Assembly (NCBI RefSeq): GCF_900091705.1 | Contig: NZ_LT594785.1 | Location: forward strand, 311,640 to 375,639 | Direction of reading: 5' to 3' | Origin: Clostridium mediterraneense | GTDB lineage: Bacteria > Bacillota > Clostridia > Clostridiales > Clostridiaceae | Length of the DNA stretch: 64,000 nt | Shown: piece by piece, positions 1-8,928 of the stretch | Layout of the letters: the number at the start of each line of letters is the position of its first letter | Numbering within the stretch: position 1 is the first letter of the stretch | Made by a program: the position numbers and the translations under genes | Notes under the pieces: model-generated | What the model was told of the DNA's origin: nothing | Databases searched by the model: none | Seen by the model: only the letters and a program-made list of their open reading frames with translations

Positions 1-1
1 G

Positions 2-196
2 ACAATACCTCCAATTTTAAGTGGTGCAATAGCAACTAACTCATGGCAAGGTGGATTATTATCAATAATACTATTAGTAATAGATACATTAATCTACATT
101 CCATTTGTAGGAATAGCAGCTCATAGAGATATTAAAAATCAAGAAGAAGCTATAAGAGCAGCAGAAGAGGCAGCTGTAGCAAAAAAAGAAGCTTAA
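2..196 (+). CDS. PTS sugar transporter subunit IIC, C-terminal fragment
   Basis: The window opens inside this gene; 64 codons remain before the TAA. The fragment contains TIPPILSGAIATNSW, then a hydrophobic helix with IDTLIYIPFVGIAAH, then a charged alanine/glutamate/lysine tail. This matches the end of the lactose/cellobiose-type IIC permeases (CelB family), which move a sugar across the membrane while EIIB phosphorylates it. The start and most membrane segments lie upstream, so the sugar cannot be told. A strong hairpin follows directly. The call rests on pattern similarity of the last two conserved blocks. Confidence 0.72.
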   Translation, partial: TIPPILSGAIATNSWQGGLLSIILLVIDTLIYIPFVGIAAHRDIKNQEEAIRAAEEAAVAKKEA

Positions 197-199
197 TAT

Positions 200-232
200 A
201 AAAAAGAGATGTTTTAAAAACATCTCTTTTTT
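200..232. terminator. Bidirectional rho-independent terminator
   Basis: A perfect AT-rich stem (AAAAAAGAGATGTTTT with its complement) carries an A-run on the left and a T-run on the right. It can end the PTS gene on the + strand and the hypothetical gene arriving on the - strand. Confidence 0.85.
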
Positions 233-250
233 ATTTGAAATTTTTTTATA

Positions 251-1072
251 CTAGCAATAGAATGCTTCAATTCTTCTCATATCAATTCCAAAGAAAACCC
301 ATCTCCAGTTGTTCCATCTCCAACCTGTTATAAAGTTTCTATTAGCACTTATTAAAAATGCCCAGTAAGAACGGCCATTTCTTTGCCAAATATAAGTGAA
401 TCTGTGTAGACAAAATCTAACTGTATTACTCCAATCTTGACCACCTTTAAAATTTAAATTAGAAATATTTTTAACATTCTTATTAAATTTTGATGGAATA
501 GTTGATGGTGGTAATCCTAGATTTTTTGGATAACCAGGTTGATTAAAAGGGGGAACCAAATTAACAAGTGGAATTTCATTCATAGGTGGAATCTTATTAA
601 ATGGTGGTATATTTGGTTTCATAGGACCAGGGAAAGGCATTCCAAAGTTAGGCATTGGGAGTTTGTTTAATGGTCCCATATTTAAAGGCCAAGGATTATT
701 CTTGCCTTGATTAGATTGATTACCCATAGGCTGATTACCCATAGGCTGATTACTCATAGGTTGCTTATTCATAGGTTGATTACTCATAGGATTATTATTG
801 TTATCAGGTCTTTCAGCATCTAATTCTTCTTCTGATACTTCTCTATAAAATCCATCTCTTGCTAAAAAGTTATCTCTTTCTAAATTAGGATATGAATCTT
901 CATATTCATAGTAAGCTTTAGATTCAGTTTCAAATTCATTAAATACATCAGAACTTTCTAAGTCTATATAATCGTCATTAATCTCGAATTCTCCAATTTC
1001 TCCTTCTTCTAAATCTTCTATTTCACCGTCATCAAGAACTCTAAAATAATTGACAGGATAAATAATTTCCAT
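251..1072 (-). CDS. Hypothetical low-complexity protein with pentapeptide repeats, possible spore-surface protein
   Basis: 273 residues, family not recognised. Three parts are visible: an acidic N-terminal third (about residues 15-90, many Glu/Asp), a middle rich in Pro, Asn and Met with five near-copies of a Q/K-PM-S/G-N pentapeptide (about 94-118), and an aromatic, Arg-rich C-terminus (about 215-273: many Trp and Phe, ending GIDMRRIEAFYC). There is no signal peptide or membrane helix. The ATG at 1072 has a GGAGA ribosome site 7 nt upstream. Just upstream is a close match to a SigK/SigE-type promoter, and the composition resembles spore coat or exosporium proteins. That role is inferred; a plain structural protein is equally possible. 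Confidence 0.6.
   Translation of the reverse strand: MEIIYPVNYFRVLDDGEIEDLEEGEIGEFEINDDYIDLESSDVFNEFETESKAYYEYEDSYPNLERDNFLARDGFYREVSEEELDAERPDNNNNPMSNQPMNKQPMSNQPMGNQPMGNQSNQGKNNPWPLNMGPLNKLPMPNFGMPFPGPMKPNIPPFNKIPPMNEIPLVNLVPPFNQPGYPKNLGLPPSTIPSKFNKNVKNISNLNFKGGQDWSNTVRFCLHRFTYIWQRNGRSYWAFLISANRNFITGWRWNNWRWVFFGIDMRRIEAFYC
721..790. repeat. 15-bp tandem repeat inside the 251-1072 gene
   Basis: Four full copies and one partial copy of a 15-bp unit (TACCCATAGGCTGAT and close variants) encode the pentapeptide repeat on the - strand. The first two copies are identical and the later ones diverge by a few bases, as in recent slippage expansion. Copy number may vary between strains. Confidence 0.85.
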
Positions 1073-1102
1073 AAAAATCTCCTAAGTAAATTTATAACAC
1101 TA

Positions 1103-1129
1103 TATTGTATGGTGAGAATTTGAAAAAGT
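1103..1129 (-). promoter_or_regulatory. Candidate SigK/SigE-type sporulation promoter
   Basis: On the - strand, an AC dinucleotide is followed after 16 bp by CATACAATA. This is a full match to the B. subtilis SigK form AC-N16/17-CATANNNTA and to the SigE -10 CATACANT. Transcription would start about 25 nt before the ATG of the hypothetical gene. These motifs are short, so chance cannot be excluded. Confidence 0.45.
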
Positions 1130-1177
1130 GAATTAGAAGATAGGGATAACAAAAATAAATTATTTATTTTATATTAA

Positions 1178-1220
1178 AAAGGTATATATCTGAATTTAAG
1201 TTTTTCAGATATATACCTTT
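1178..1220 (-). terminator. Terminator of the GH125 gene
   Basis: A 16-bp stem (AAAGGTATATATCTGA and its complement) with a T-run on the - strand side lies directly after the GH125 stop codon. Confidence 0.85.
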
Positions 1221-1223
1221 GAT

Positions 1224-2525
1224 TTATTTTGTATTTAAATATTTTTTATATATAAAATCTGCAAATAGTGAGTTAGACCATGCAAACCAATCTCTAGTAA
1301 ATTTAGTTGAATCATCACAGTGGAAGCCTTCATGCATATAACCTGTATCAGCATCTGTGCTAATTAAAGTTTCTACAAGACTTTCTATTTCAGACTCATC
1401 ATTAGTTGTAAGCCCTTGCATTGATAAAGCAATATGCCAAATATATTCATGTGGAGTATGAGGACTACCAATACCTCTAGCTTCTTTTCCCTCAAAGAAG
1501 AAAGGATTTTCTTTGCTTAATATAAATTTTCTTGTATTTTGATATATAGGATCATCAATTTCTTTATAACCTATATAAGGAATAGCAAGAAGACTAGGTA
1601 CATTAGCATCATCCATTAAGTTATAGTTTCCAAATCCATCAACTTCATAAGCATATATTGGTCCAAATTCTTCATGTTCAATAATTGCATATTCTTTAAT
1701 AGCTGTATCTATTTGATATTGAAGCTTAAGTGCTTTTTCTTTAATTTCAGTGTTAGAATAAATTTCTTCGCAGATTTCAGCTATGTATCCAAGTACTACA
1801 GAAGCAAACATATTAGCAGGTACAAGATATCCATATTTACAAGCATCATCACTAGGTCTAAAGCCTGACCATGTCATTCCTGTATATTTTACAGGGTTAC
1901 CAAGTCCATTATTACATAATGTATCTGTTTCTGAGCAATTTAATCTTTGGAATGTATAATCTGAATTCTTAAAATGATCTTGTTCAACAGTCCAAAGTTC
2001 TATTATTGTTTTAAATGTATTTAAGACATCTTCATTAAAGATAGAAGAATCATTAGTTTTCTTCCAATATTTATAGATTAATCTAACAGGATAGCAAAGA
2101 GAGTCTATTTCATATTTTCTTTCCCAAACCCAAGGACTATCCTTTGTTATATCATTGTCCCATTTTTTACCGTTAGCAGTTCTATTAAAAGCATTAGCAT
2201 ATGGATCAATTGCAATACATTTTAATTGTCTTTTAATTAATCCTCTAAATACATCTTTTAATATAGGATATTCATTTACAAATGGAAGATAGTGTTCTAC
2301 TTGAGAAGTAGAGTCTCTAAGCCACATTGCAGGAATATCTCCAGTAATTATAAATGTATCGTTTCCATCTTCATCTAAGATTACTGTTGTTTCCATTGTA
2401 TCTATAAAACATTTATAAAAAGTTTCTCTTAACTTTGGATTTTCTATTTCATTAGATAGATTACAAGCTAGAGTTTTTATAGTTTCTTGTAGTGTATCTA
2501 TCTTATTTACTTCGCACTTATTCAT
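1224..2525 (-). CDS. GH125 exo-alpha-1,6-mannosidase
   Basis: 433 residues, full length for GH125, a family of metal-independent inverting exo-alpha-1,6-mannosidases that trim N-glycan core mannose. Family blocks include [12 protein letters not shown] (61-72), GFRPSDDAC (221-229) and GYMHEGFH (395-402). The catalytic residues of the C. perfringens GH125 enzyme are Asp220 and Glu393; here Asp226 and Glu399 fall at the same +6 offset. There is no signal peptide, so it acts in the cytoplasm on imported oligosaccharide. The ATG has an AGGGGGA ribosome site. It lies downstream of the YesL-like gene with no terminator between and is probably cotranscribed with it. Together with the GH38 enzyme this indicates mannoside use. 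Confidence 0.93.
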   Translation of the reverse strand: MNKCEVNKIDTLQETIKTLACNLSNEIENPKLRETFYKCFIDTMETTVILDEDGNDTFIITGDIPAMWLRDSTSQVEHYLPFVNEYPILKDVFRGLIKRQLKCIAIDPYANAFNRTANGKKWDNDITKDSPWVWERKYEIDSLCYPVRLIYKYWKKTNDSSIFNEDVLNTFKTIIELWTVEQDHFKNSDYTFQRLNCSETDTLCNNGLGNPVKYTGMTWSGFRPSDDACKYGYLVPANMFASVVLGYIAEICEEIYSNTEIKEKALKLQYQIDTAIKEYAIIEHEEFGPIYAYEVDGFGNYNLMDDANVPSLLAIPYIGYKEIDDPIYQNTRKFILSKENPFFFEGKEARGIGSPHTPHEYIWHIALSMQGLTTNDESEIESLVETLISTDADTGYMHEGFHCDDSTKFTRDWFAWSNSLFADFIYKKYLNTK

Positions 2526-2634
2526 AAAAAAGTCCCCCTAAAAAACTAAGTTATATGTTAGATTTTATAATATTAGTGAAAACCTTTAAATATATAAATA
2601 TATCTTTCTATAATAAGTTAAGTAAATTAATAGT

Positions 2635-3315
2635 TTATACACTCTTTTTAGCTTTTTCCTCAAGCTCCTTTAATAAGGCTTGGCTTGAAAACATGATTAA
2701 AAATGCAGTTATACTAGACATGAATAATACTGTTGTACTAGCTGCAAGTTCAAATAAAATTAGAGTAAAAATAAAGCAAAGTACATTAGCAATAGTTATT
2801 AATGGTCTAGTAAATAAAAGTATTAAAGAAGATTTTATAATACTTTTAATATCCATAGAAAATCTACTAATTAGTAAGAAAATATATGGAGTTATAAGTA
2901 TAAGTATTAAAAATATACCTATAAATAGTGAGCTGAAAATTAAATTATTTTGAACTTTTGAGAAAAAGTTTACATTTGTATAAAGTATGAAAACTAGTAT
3001 AAGTTCACCTATCCATATGATTGTTGAATTTTTAAAATTAGACTTAAATCCATGTATAAAGTCTGAAAGTACATTTATGTCTTTGTTTCTAATGATTTTT
3101 CCCATGCAGTATAATAACGTAGTAAATGAGGCTGCAAAAGGAATTAAGCAAACTAAGAATAGTGGTAAATATGTAGTCACTTTACTTATTCCGATAAATA
3201 TTAAAAACAATACTGTTGGTATATTAACAAGCATAAATATTAAATTAAGTGTTAAAAACCAAAAAACATAATTGAAAAAAGTAAGAATTTTTTCTAAATT
3301 AAAGATATTGTTCAT
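2635..3315 (-). CDS. YesL/DUF624 family membrane protein
   Basis: 226 residues with about five or six hydrophobic helices (near 15-35, 48-70, 98-118, 125-150, 160-185, 190-210). The N-terminal pattern and the loop IIRNKDINVLSDFIHGF fit the DUF624/YesL family. These small membrane proteins of unknown function are usually found beside YesM/YesN sensor systems and LplABC-type sugar importers, exactly as here. It is transcribed divergently from the sensor kinase and is upstream of GH125 in the same direction. An AAGGGGG site lies about 10 nt before the ATG. Function stays unknown; a role in regulating or assisting the transporter is inferred from context. Confidence 0.8.
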   Translation of the reverse strand: MNNIFNLEKILTFFNYVFWFLTLNLIFMLVNIPTVLFLIFIGISKVTTYLPLFLVCLIPFAASFTTLLYCMGKIIRNKDINVLSDFIHGFKSNFKNSTIIWIGELILVFILYTNVNFFSKVQNNLIFSSLFIGIFLILILITPYIFLLISRFSMDIKSIIKSSLILLFTRPLITIANVLCFIFTLILFELAASTTVLFMSSITAFLIMFSSQALLKELEEKAKKSV

Positions 3316-3458
3316 AAAAATGAAACCCCCTTATAAAAGACATAATAATCTAAATGTAGTAAAATAAAGTATATTTAAAAATATTTATTTTGTCAATTAT
3401 GGTATTATCAAGAAAAGAATTACTACTTAAAAATTGATATTGTTAGGGGGGCAGTCAT

Positions 3459-5162
3459 TTGAAAAGTAGAGAGAAAAATATATATAGAAGAGTCTTTACA
3501 GTTTATACTGCTGTTATAATCTTGCTTATAGTCTCGTTAGATATATATTTTTTAAAATATTTTAGTGATAGTACAAAGGATAAAAATTTATACATAAATC
3601 AGCAAATGGTAAATGAGGTAGCTGGAAAACTTGATGAGGATCTTTCAGCAACTAATAGGATAATAGATGATATTTATTATCATAAGGATGTATTATTTGA
3701 TATGCTCAATTTTATAAATATGGATTTAAGTGAGTATAAAAAGCAAAGGCTTGATACTATAAGTGAAAGTACTAATATGGGGAATATCGGTACAGAGCTT
3801 TTTATAAAAAAGATATTTAATTCATATGAAAATTTAGAGAGTGTTGCTATAGTATCATTTAGCAGAGAAATGATTAGTACCTTTAATAGAAAGAACCAAA
3901 TAAAGTATGAAAAGATAAAGGATTATAGTCGATATGTGGATAAGAAAATAATACCGCATAAGGATTCTATAACTTATATAAGAAATATAAATAATACTGA
4001 GAATTTTAATAGTGCAGGACTTCTTATGTTAACCTTTAATATGAGTAATGTTGAGAATGTAGTAAAGGAGTATGATAGCTATAATAAAGTATCTATAGTG
4101 GATTCAGATAGAAATACTATATATGACTCTAATGGTGAATATAATTTTTATTATGGAAATATCATTGATAAAAAAGAGCTATTAAGTATAAAAGGGGGAA
4201 ATTATTTAAATGCAAAATATCAAGATGAAGATATAGCTGTAATAGGTAGAATATCTAAAGGGATAGCTGATAATATACCTTTAGGTGTATATGTTACTTT
4301 AATTTGTCTAGATTTAGTTGCATTTATAATGGCTGAAGCAATTATTTATTTAAAAATTAAAAAATTAAATAATAGAATGAATAAAGTAATAGTGGCCATG
4401 GATGAGGTTAAAGATGGAAACTTTGATATATCAATAGATGTTGGAGAAGAAAATGATGAGCTTAGTTATATAGCATTTAACTTTAATGAGATGTGTAAAA
4501 GGCTAAAGGAACATATAGAAAAAAGTTATTTAGCTGAGATAAACCAAAAAAATGCTGAAATGAAAGCACTTCAAAGTCAGATAAATCCACATTTCTTATA
4601 TAATACTTTAGAAGTTATAAGGATGAAAGCTATTTGTAGTGGAAATAAAGAGGTTGGAAAAATGCTATATAATCTAGCAACTTTATTTAGAAGTCAGCTT
4701 AAAGAGAAGGATATTATAACTATAAAAAGTGAAGTTGATTATTGTAAGAAGTATCTCGAACTTTTTAAGTTTAGATATAAAGAAAAGTTTAATTATGAGA
4801 TATATTGTGATGAATATTTACTAGGAAATAAAGTTATAAAATTTATTTTACAACCTTTAGTTGAAAACTACTTAATACATGGAATTAGGCTTGAAGATGA
4901 TGATAATATGATTGTAATTTCTATAGTAAGTGAAGATAAAGATATTCTTATTCATATTGAGGATAATGGTAAAGGGATTGATATAGAGAAAATAGATGAA
5001 ATAAATGAGAAGCTTAGTGAAAAGAAACATAATACAAGATCAATAGGAATATTAAATGTTAATGAGAGAATAAAAACATTATATGGAGAAAAATATGGAG
5101 TTTTAATTACTAAGGATATAAATTTAGGTACAAAAATATTAGTAAAAATTCCAAAGATATAG
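3459..5162 (+). CDS. YesM-type sensor histidine kinase
   Basis: 567 residues, full length. Membrane helices at about 13-33 and 275-298 enclose an extracellular sensor region. A HAMP segment follows (about 299-355), then the HisKA_5-type phosphoacceptor block ALQSQINPHFLYNTLE with His378, then an ATPase domain with N box LQPLVENYLIHG (Asn470) and G box EDNGKGID (501-508). The start is TTG at 3459, chosen because AGGGGGGC sits just upstream; no ATG nearby has a ribosome site. The response regulator follows after 12 bp. Kinases of this type sense extracellular oligosaccharide or the binding protein and switch on adjacent transporter operons. The ligand here is inferred to be a mannoside. Confidence 0.93.
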   Translation: MKSREKNIYRRVFTVYTAVIILLIVSLDIYFLKYFSDSTKDKNLYINQQMVNEVAGKLDEDLSATNRIIDDIYYHKDVLFDMLNFINMDLSEYKKQRLDTISESTNMGNIGTELFIKKIFNSYENLESVAIVSFSREMISTFNRKNQIKYEKIKDYSRYVDKKIIPHKDSITYIRNINNTENFNSAGLLMLTFNMSNVENVVKEYDSYNKVSIVDSDRNTIYDSNGEYNFYYGNIIDKKELLSIKGGNYLNAKYQDEDIAVIGRISKGIADNIPLGVYVTLICLDLVAFIMAEAIIYLKIKKLNNRMNKVIVAMDEVKDGNFDISIDVGEENDELSYIAFNFNEMCKRLKEHIEKSYLAEINQKNAEMKALQSQINPHFLYNTLEVIRMKAICSGNKEVGKMLYNLATLFRSQLKEKDIITIKSEVDYCKKYLELFKFRYKEKFNYEIYCDEYLLGNKVIKFILQPLVENYLIHGIRLEDDDNMIVISIVSEDKDILIHIEDNGKGIDIEKIDEINEKLSEKKHNTRSIGILNVNERIKTLYGEKYGVLITKDINLGTKILVKIPKI

Positions 5163-5174
5163 GGGGATATATTT

Positions 5175-6695
5175 GTGTTTAAGGTTATGTTAGTTGACGA
5201 TGAAAATTTAATAGTTGAAGGGCTTAAGAATATTATAGATTGGGATAATCTTGGATTAGAAGTTGTAAATACAGCTAGTAATGGAGAAGAAGCTATAAGA
5301 AAGTTTAAGGAGCTTCCAGTTGACATAGTAATTACAGATATAAATATGCCAAAGGTTACAGGTATTGAACTTTTAAGAAGTTTAAAAGATTTAAATGATG
5401 ATGTAAAGTTTATAGTTTTAAGTGGATATGATGAGTTTTCATATGCTAAAAGTGCCATAGAACTGGGAGTTAAGTCATATATTTTAAAACCTGTTAATGA
5501 AGAAGAATTAGAAGAGGCTTTATTATCTATAATAGAAGAGGTAAATAAAGAGAAGAAAAAAGAAAAAGGTCTTTTAGAAAAAAATAATAAGTTAATAGAT
5601 TTTCTAGGGGGAAGAGTTGGTATTGATGAAATTATTGATATAAAAGATATAATTACTTTAGATTTTAATAGTAATTCTTATATTGCTTCAAATATTTCTT
5701 TTAAGGCTGATGATATAGAAAGTGTTATTGAAAATATAGATAACACTATTAGAGAATATGAAGATAAGAATTTTGAGATTATAAGGAACTATGATTCAAG
5801 TATAGTTCTTATAAAGTCTTTAAGTTCTGATATTAGTAGAGAATCTTTAAAAGAGTACTTTGAACTTATAAAAAATACTATAAAAGAAGATTTAAATATA
5901 GATGTCTTTATATCAGTTGGAAATATAGTAGATAGTGCAAAGAGTATTTCAGAAAGTTATAGAGAGTGTAGAAAAATTAAAAAACATATTTTAAGTAAGG
6001 GTTATGGAAATATAGTATTTTTTGATGAGATATTAGGAATTAAAGAAGAGAAGAAAGATTTTAAGAAAGAAATAGAAGAAATAAATAAGCTTATTATAGA
6101 GAAAAAGCCTAAGGAGATAGAAACTTATATTAAAGATATTTTTGAAAATCAAGATTTAACACCTAAGAATATTTATGATTTTTCAATTAAAGTTCTATTC
6201 CTTACAGATGAAGTTCTTAGTGAATTTAAGTTATCTAACAAATATGCTAGAGAAAGTCTTAGTAGTACAATAGTTGATTTATGTAATGAAGATACTAGAG
6301 TTAATATCGAGAATTTCTTAATTACCGAGTTGTGCGAATTAATTAAAATAGTTAGTAATAATGCTAACCAATATAGTCCAGTTGTTCAGCAAGTTATAAA
6401 TCTAATTAATGAAGATTATAAAAATGAGCTTAGTCTTAAGACTTTATCAGCTAAATATAATATTAATAGTTCATATTTAGGTCAGATTTTTACTAAAGAA
6501 GTTGGATGTTCATTCTCTGATTATTTAAATAAAGTTAAGAATACTAAGGCTAAAGAACTTATCTTAACTACTAATATGAAAATTAATAATATAGCAAAAG
6601 AAGTTGGATATACTGATACAAGTTATTTCTATAGAAAGTTTAAGAAATATTATGGTGTATGTCCTTCAACACTTAGAGAAATGAAAAATTATTAG
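5175..6695 (+). CDS. YesN-type response regulator (REC plus AraC HTH)
   Basis: 506 residues. An N-terminal receiver domain (1-120) has the acidic pair LVDDE, phosphoacceptor Asp55 in VITDINMPK and a conserved Lys in ILKPVNEEE. A variable middle region follows, then a C-terminal AraC-type double helix-turn-helix (about 405-506, with LSLKTLSAKYNINSSYLGQI and VGYTDTSYFYRKFKKYYG). The GTG start at 5175 follows AGGGGGA and is the only well-placed start. It forms an operon with the sensor kinase and is the likely activator of the transporter/mannosidase genes that begin 230 bp downstream. Confidence 0.94.
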   Translation: MFKVMLVDDENLIVEGLKNIIDWDNLGLEVVNTASNGEEAIRKFKELPVDIVITDINMPKVTGIELLRSLKDLNDDVKFIVLSGYDEFSYAKSAIELGVKSYILKPVNEEELEEALLSIIEEVNKEKKKEKGLLEKNNKLIDFLGGRVGIDEIIDIKDIITLDFNSNSYIASNISFKADDIESVIENIDNTIREYEDKNFEIIRNYDSSIVLIKSLSSDISRESLKEYFELIKNTIKEDLNIDVFISVGNIVDSAKSISESYRECRKIKKHILSKGYGNIVFFDEILGIKEEKKDFKKEIEEINKLIIEKKPKEIETYIKDIFENQDLTPKNIYDFSIKVLFLTDEVLSEFKLSNKYARESLSSTIVDLCNEDTRVNIENFLITELCELIKIVSNNANQYSPVVQQVINLINEDYKNELSLKTLSAKYNINSSYLGQIFTKEVGCSFSDYLNKVKNTKAKELILTTNMKINNIAKEVGYTDTSYFYRKFKKYYGVCPSTLREMKNY

Positions 6696-6705
6696 AATTT
6701 ATTAT

Positions 6706-6739
6706 AGAGTTGTCTTTTATAAAAAGACAGCTCTTTTTT
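6706..6739 (+). terminator. Terminator after the YesM/YesN operon
   Basis: A stem of about 11 bp (GAGTTGTCTTT with AAAGACAGCTC, one G-U pair) is followed by TTTTTTA. The transporter genes downstream therefore need their own promoter. Confidence 0.85.
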
Positions 6740-6772
6740 ATTTTATTCACAGGTATTTTAGCTTATTTTGTC

Positions 6773-6781
6773 TGTGGATAA
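6773..6781 (-). promoter_or_regulatory. Single perfect DnaA box
   Basis: TGTGGATAA, the complement of the DnaA box TTATCCACA, lies in the gap before the permease genes. A single 9-mer may be chance; it is listed because a cluster of the same motif occurs near 35.1 kb. Confidence 0.35.
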
Positions 6782-6896
6782 ATATATTTTTCATTATTAG
6801 TAAGCTAAAAATGTATGAAACTTAAATATGTACACTAAATCTAAAAATTTTAACCTATAAAGGAAAATATTACTATGTTATATTTATTTCATAACT

Positions 6897-6911
6897 TAAC
6901 AAACGTTTACA
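6897..6911 (+). promoter_or_regulatory. Candidate LacI/CcpA-type operator before the permease genes
   Basis: TAACAAACGTTTACA contains the palindromic core AAACGTTT and, on the other strand, the octamer TGTAAACG. It lies about 15 nt before the start codon of the first permease. The same octamer precedes the binding-protein gene at 12189. It matches the catabolite-responsive element consensus only partly, so a local LacI-family operator is possible. Confidence 0.35.
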
Positions 6912-6926
6912 GAAGGGAGGGGTTAG

Positions 6927-7919
6927 ATGAGTACTGAAGTATTAGTAAAAGAAAAAGTAGAAAATTCATCTAAGGTTGTTAATAAGAAGGGTAATTCAAA
7001 AAAGAAATCAAAATTTAAAAGTAATTTAGGACTATTAATCTTAACAATTCCAGGACTTGTATGGTTTTTAGTATTTGCATATTTACCTATGTTTGGGGTT
7101 TTGGTTGCATTTAAGGACTGGAGAATACATGGAGGATTCTTTGAAAGTTTATTCCAAAGTGAATGGGTTTGGTTTGATAACTTTAAGTTCTTATTCCAAA
7201 GTACAGATGCTTGGTTAATTACTAAGAATACTGTTATGTACAATGCTGTATTTATTGTGATGGGAGTTGTTCTTCCAGTAACACTAGCGATTTTATTAAA
7301 AGAAGTATTTAATAAAAAGTTATCTAAATTTTATCAAACTTCAATGTTCTTACCTTACTTTTTATCATGGGTTGTAGTTAGTTACTGCGTATACTCATTC
7401 TTAAGCCCAGATAAAGGATTCTTAAATGAAATTTTAGTAAAAATGGGTAAAGATCCAGTTTCATGGTATACAGAGTCTAAATATTGGCCTCTAATAATTA
7501 TTGTAATGAGCCAATGGAAAGGTGTAGGTTATGGAACAGTTGTTTATTTAGCATCAATATGTGGTATAGATAAGAGCTATTATGAAGCTGCACTTATAGA
7601 TGGAGCTACTAAATGGCAACAAATAAAACACATCACAATTCCTCTACTTAAACCAATTATGATTATTATGTTTATTACAGCTGTTGGTGGAATATTTAGA
7701 GCAGATTTTGGTCTATTCTATCAATTACCTAAAAACTCAGGAGCTTTATATTCTGTAACTAACGTTATAGATACTTATGTTTATAGAGGACTTATGAACC
7801 TTGGAAACATAGGAATGAGTTCAGCTGCTGCATTATATCAATCATTTGTAGGAATGATTCTTATACTTGTAACAAACGGAATAGTTAGAAAAGTTGACGA
7901 AGAGAATGCTTTCTTCTAG
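6927..7919 (+). CDS. ABC sugar transporter permease, LplB type
   Basis: 330 residues with about six membrane helices after a Lys/Ser-rich N-terminus. The conserved permease loop (EAA motif) reads YYEAALIDGATKWQQIKHI, the contact point for the ATPase. Overall pattern and length fit the LplB/YtcP-type inner-membrane subunits of the CUT1 carbohydrate importers. The ATG at 6927 has an AGGGAGGGG ribosome site. The second permease follows immediately. With the second permease, the lipoprotein (12232) and the ATPase (18353) it would form one complete oligosaccharide importer. The substrate, probably mannose-containing glycan, is inferred from the neighbouring mannosidases. Confidence 0.92.
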   Translation: MSTEVLVKEKVENSSKVVNKKGNSKKKSKFKSNLGLLILTIPGLVWFLVFAYLPMFGVLVAFKDWRIHGGFFESLFQSEWVWFDNFKFLFQSTDAWLITKNTVMYNAVFIVMGVVLPVTLAILLKEVFNKKLSKFYQTSMFLPYFLSWVVVSYCVYSFLSPDKGFLNEILVKMGKDPVSWYTESKYWPLIIIVMSQWKGVGYGTVVYLASICGIDKSYYEAALIDGATKWQQIKHITIPLLKPIMIIMFITAVGGIFRADFGLFYQLPKNSGALYSVTNVIDTYVYRGLMNLGNIGMSSAAALYQSFVGMILILVTNGIVRKVDEENAFF

Positions 7920-8894
7920 GTGAAAGGGTGTGAAAATGTTTTGGACAAGATAAAGAAAATTTTCAAAAAAAATAGTACCTCATCAGAAGCTGAGGAAAAT
8001 AGATTTAATAAAGTATCAACTAAAAGCCAAATTGCTATAAATATTTTATTTGGATTATTAGCAGCAGCTTGTATCATACCATTTGTATTTGTAATGATCA
8101 TTTCATTTACTAGTGAAGATGCATTAAGAACAAATGGATATAGTTTTTGGCCTGCTGAATGGAGTTTAGAGGCTTATAAGCATATATTCTCTTCAAGTAA
8201 CCAAATATTAAAAGCTTATGGAATAACAATAATTGTAACTATTAGTGGTACATTACTTGGACTAGCAATAATGACTATGTATGCTTATGCATTATCAAGA
8301 AAAAGTTTTGCTTACAAGAAGTTTTTCACAAAGGTTATATTTATACCAATGTTATTCTCAGGTGGTATGGTTGCATCATACTTAGTAATGGTAAACTTCT
8401 TAAATCTTAAAAATAGTTTACTTGCACTTATATTACCTTTATGTGTTAGCTCATTTAATATCATTATTCTTAGAACTTTCTTTAAAACAACAATTCCAGA
8501 ATCAATTGTTGAATCTGCAAAGATTGATGGTGCTACAGAGTGGCAATTATTTTTAAAGATAGTACTTCCTATATCTTTACCAGGTATAGCAACAGTAGGA
8601 TTATTCCTAACATTAGCTTACTGGAATGACTGGTTTAATGCCATGCTTTATATAGATGATAATAGTTTAATACCATTACAGTATCTGTTAGTAAGAATAG
8701 AAACATCAATGGAATTCTTAGTTAACAATGCATCAACAATGGGAGCTAGTGCTGCAGAAGCAGCATCTAAGATGCCAACTGAAACAGCGAAGATGGCTAT
8801 AGTTGTTATAACAACTTTACCAATAATATTTGCTTATCCATTCTTCCAAAAATATTTTGTAAATGGATTAACAGTTGGAGCAGTTAAAGAATAA
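7920..8894 (+). CDS. ABC sugar transporter permease, LplC type
   Basis: 324 residues from the GTG at 7920, with about six membrane helices and the EAA loop VESAKIDGATEWQLFLKI. The C-terminus PFFQKYFVNGLTVGAVKE is typical of LplC/YtcP permeases. The GTG at 7920 follows the previous stop codon but has no ribosome site before it. An AAAGGGTG stretch at 7923-7930 would instead serve a TTG at 7941, giving 317 residues starting with DKIKKIFKK after the initiator. I prefer TTG on this ground but keep the outer start here. It is the partner of the upstream permease. Confidence 0.9.
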   Translation: MKGCENVLDKIKKIFKKNSTSSEAEENRFNKVSTKSQIAINILFGLLAAACIIPFVFVMIISFTSEDALRTNGYSFWPAEWSLEAYKHIFSSSNQILKAYGITIIVTISGTLLGLAIMTMYAYALSRKSFAYKKFFTKVIFIPMLFSGGMVASYLVMVNFLNLKNSLLALILPLCVSSFNIIILRTFFKTTIPESIVESAKIDGATEWQLFLKIVLPISLPGIATVGLFLTLAYWNDWFNAMLYIDDNSLIPLQYLLVRIETSMEFLVNNASTMGASAAEAASKMPTETAKMAIVVITTLPIIFAYPFFQKYFVNGLTVGAVKE

Positions 8895-8928
8895 AAAATA
8901 TGTTTAAGGAAAATAAGGAGAGATAAAC

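Noticed and set aside
2555-3271. Open frames on the + strand opposite the YesL-like gene
   Set aside because: They lack ribosome sites and lie antisense to a well-supported membrane protein; their composition is that of AT-rich complement.
4952-5458. 168-codon frame on the - strand across the kinase/regulator junction
   Set aside because: Antisense to the conserved ATPase and receiver domains; Ser/Phe-rich translation typical of the complement of an A-rich gene.
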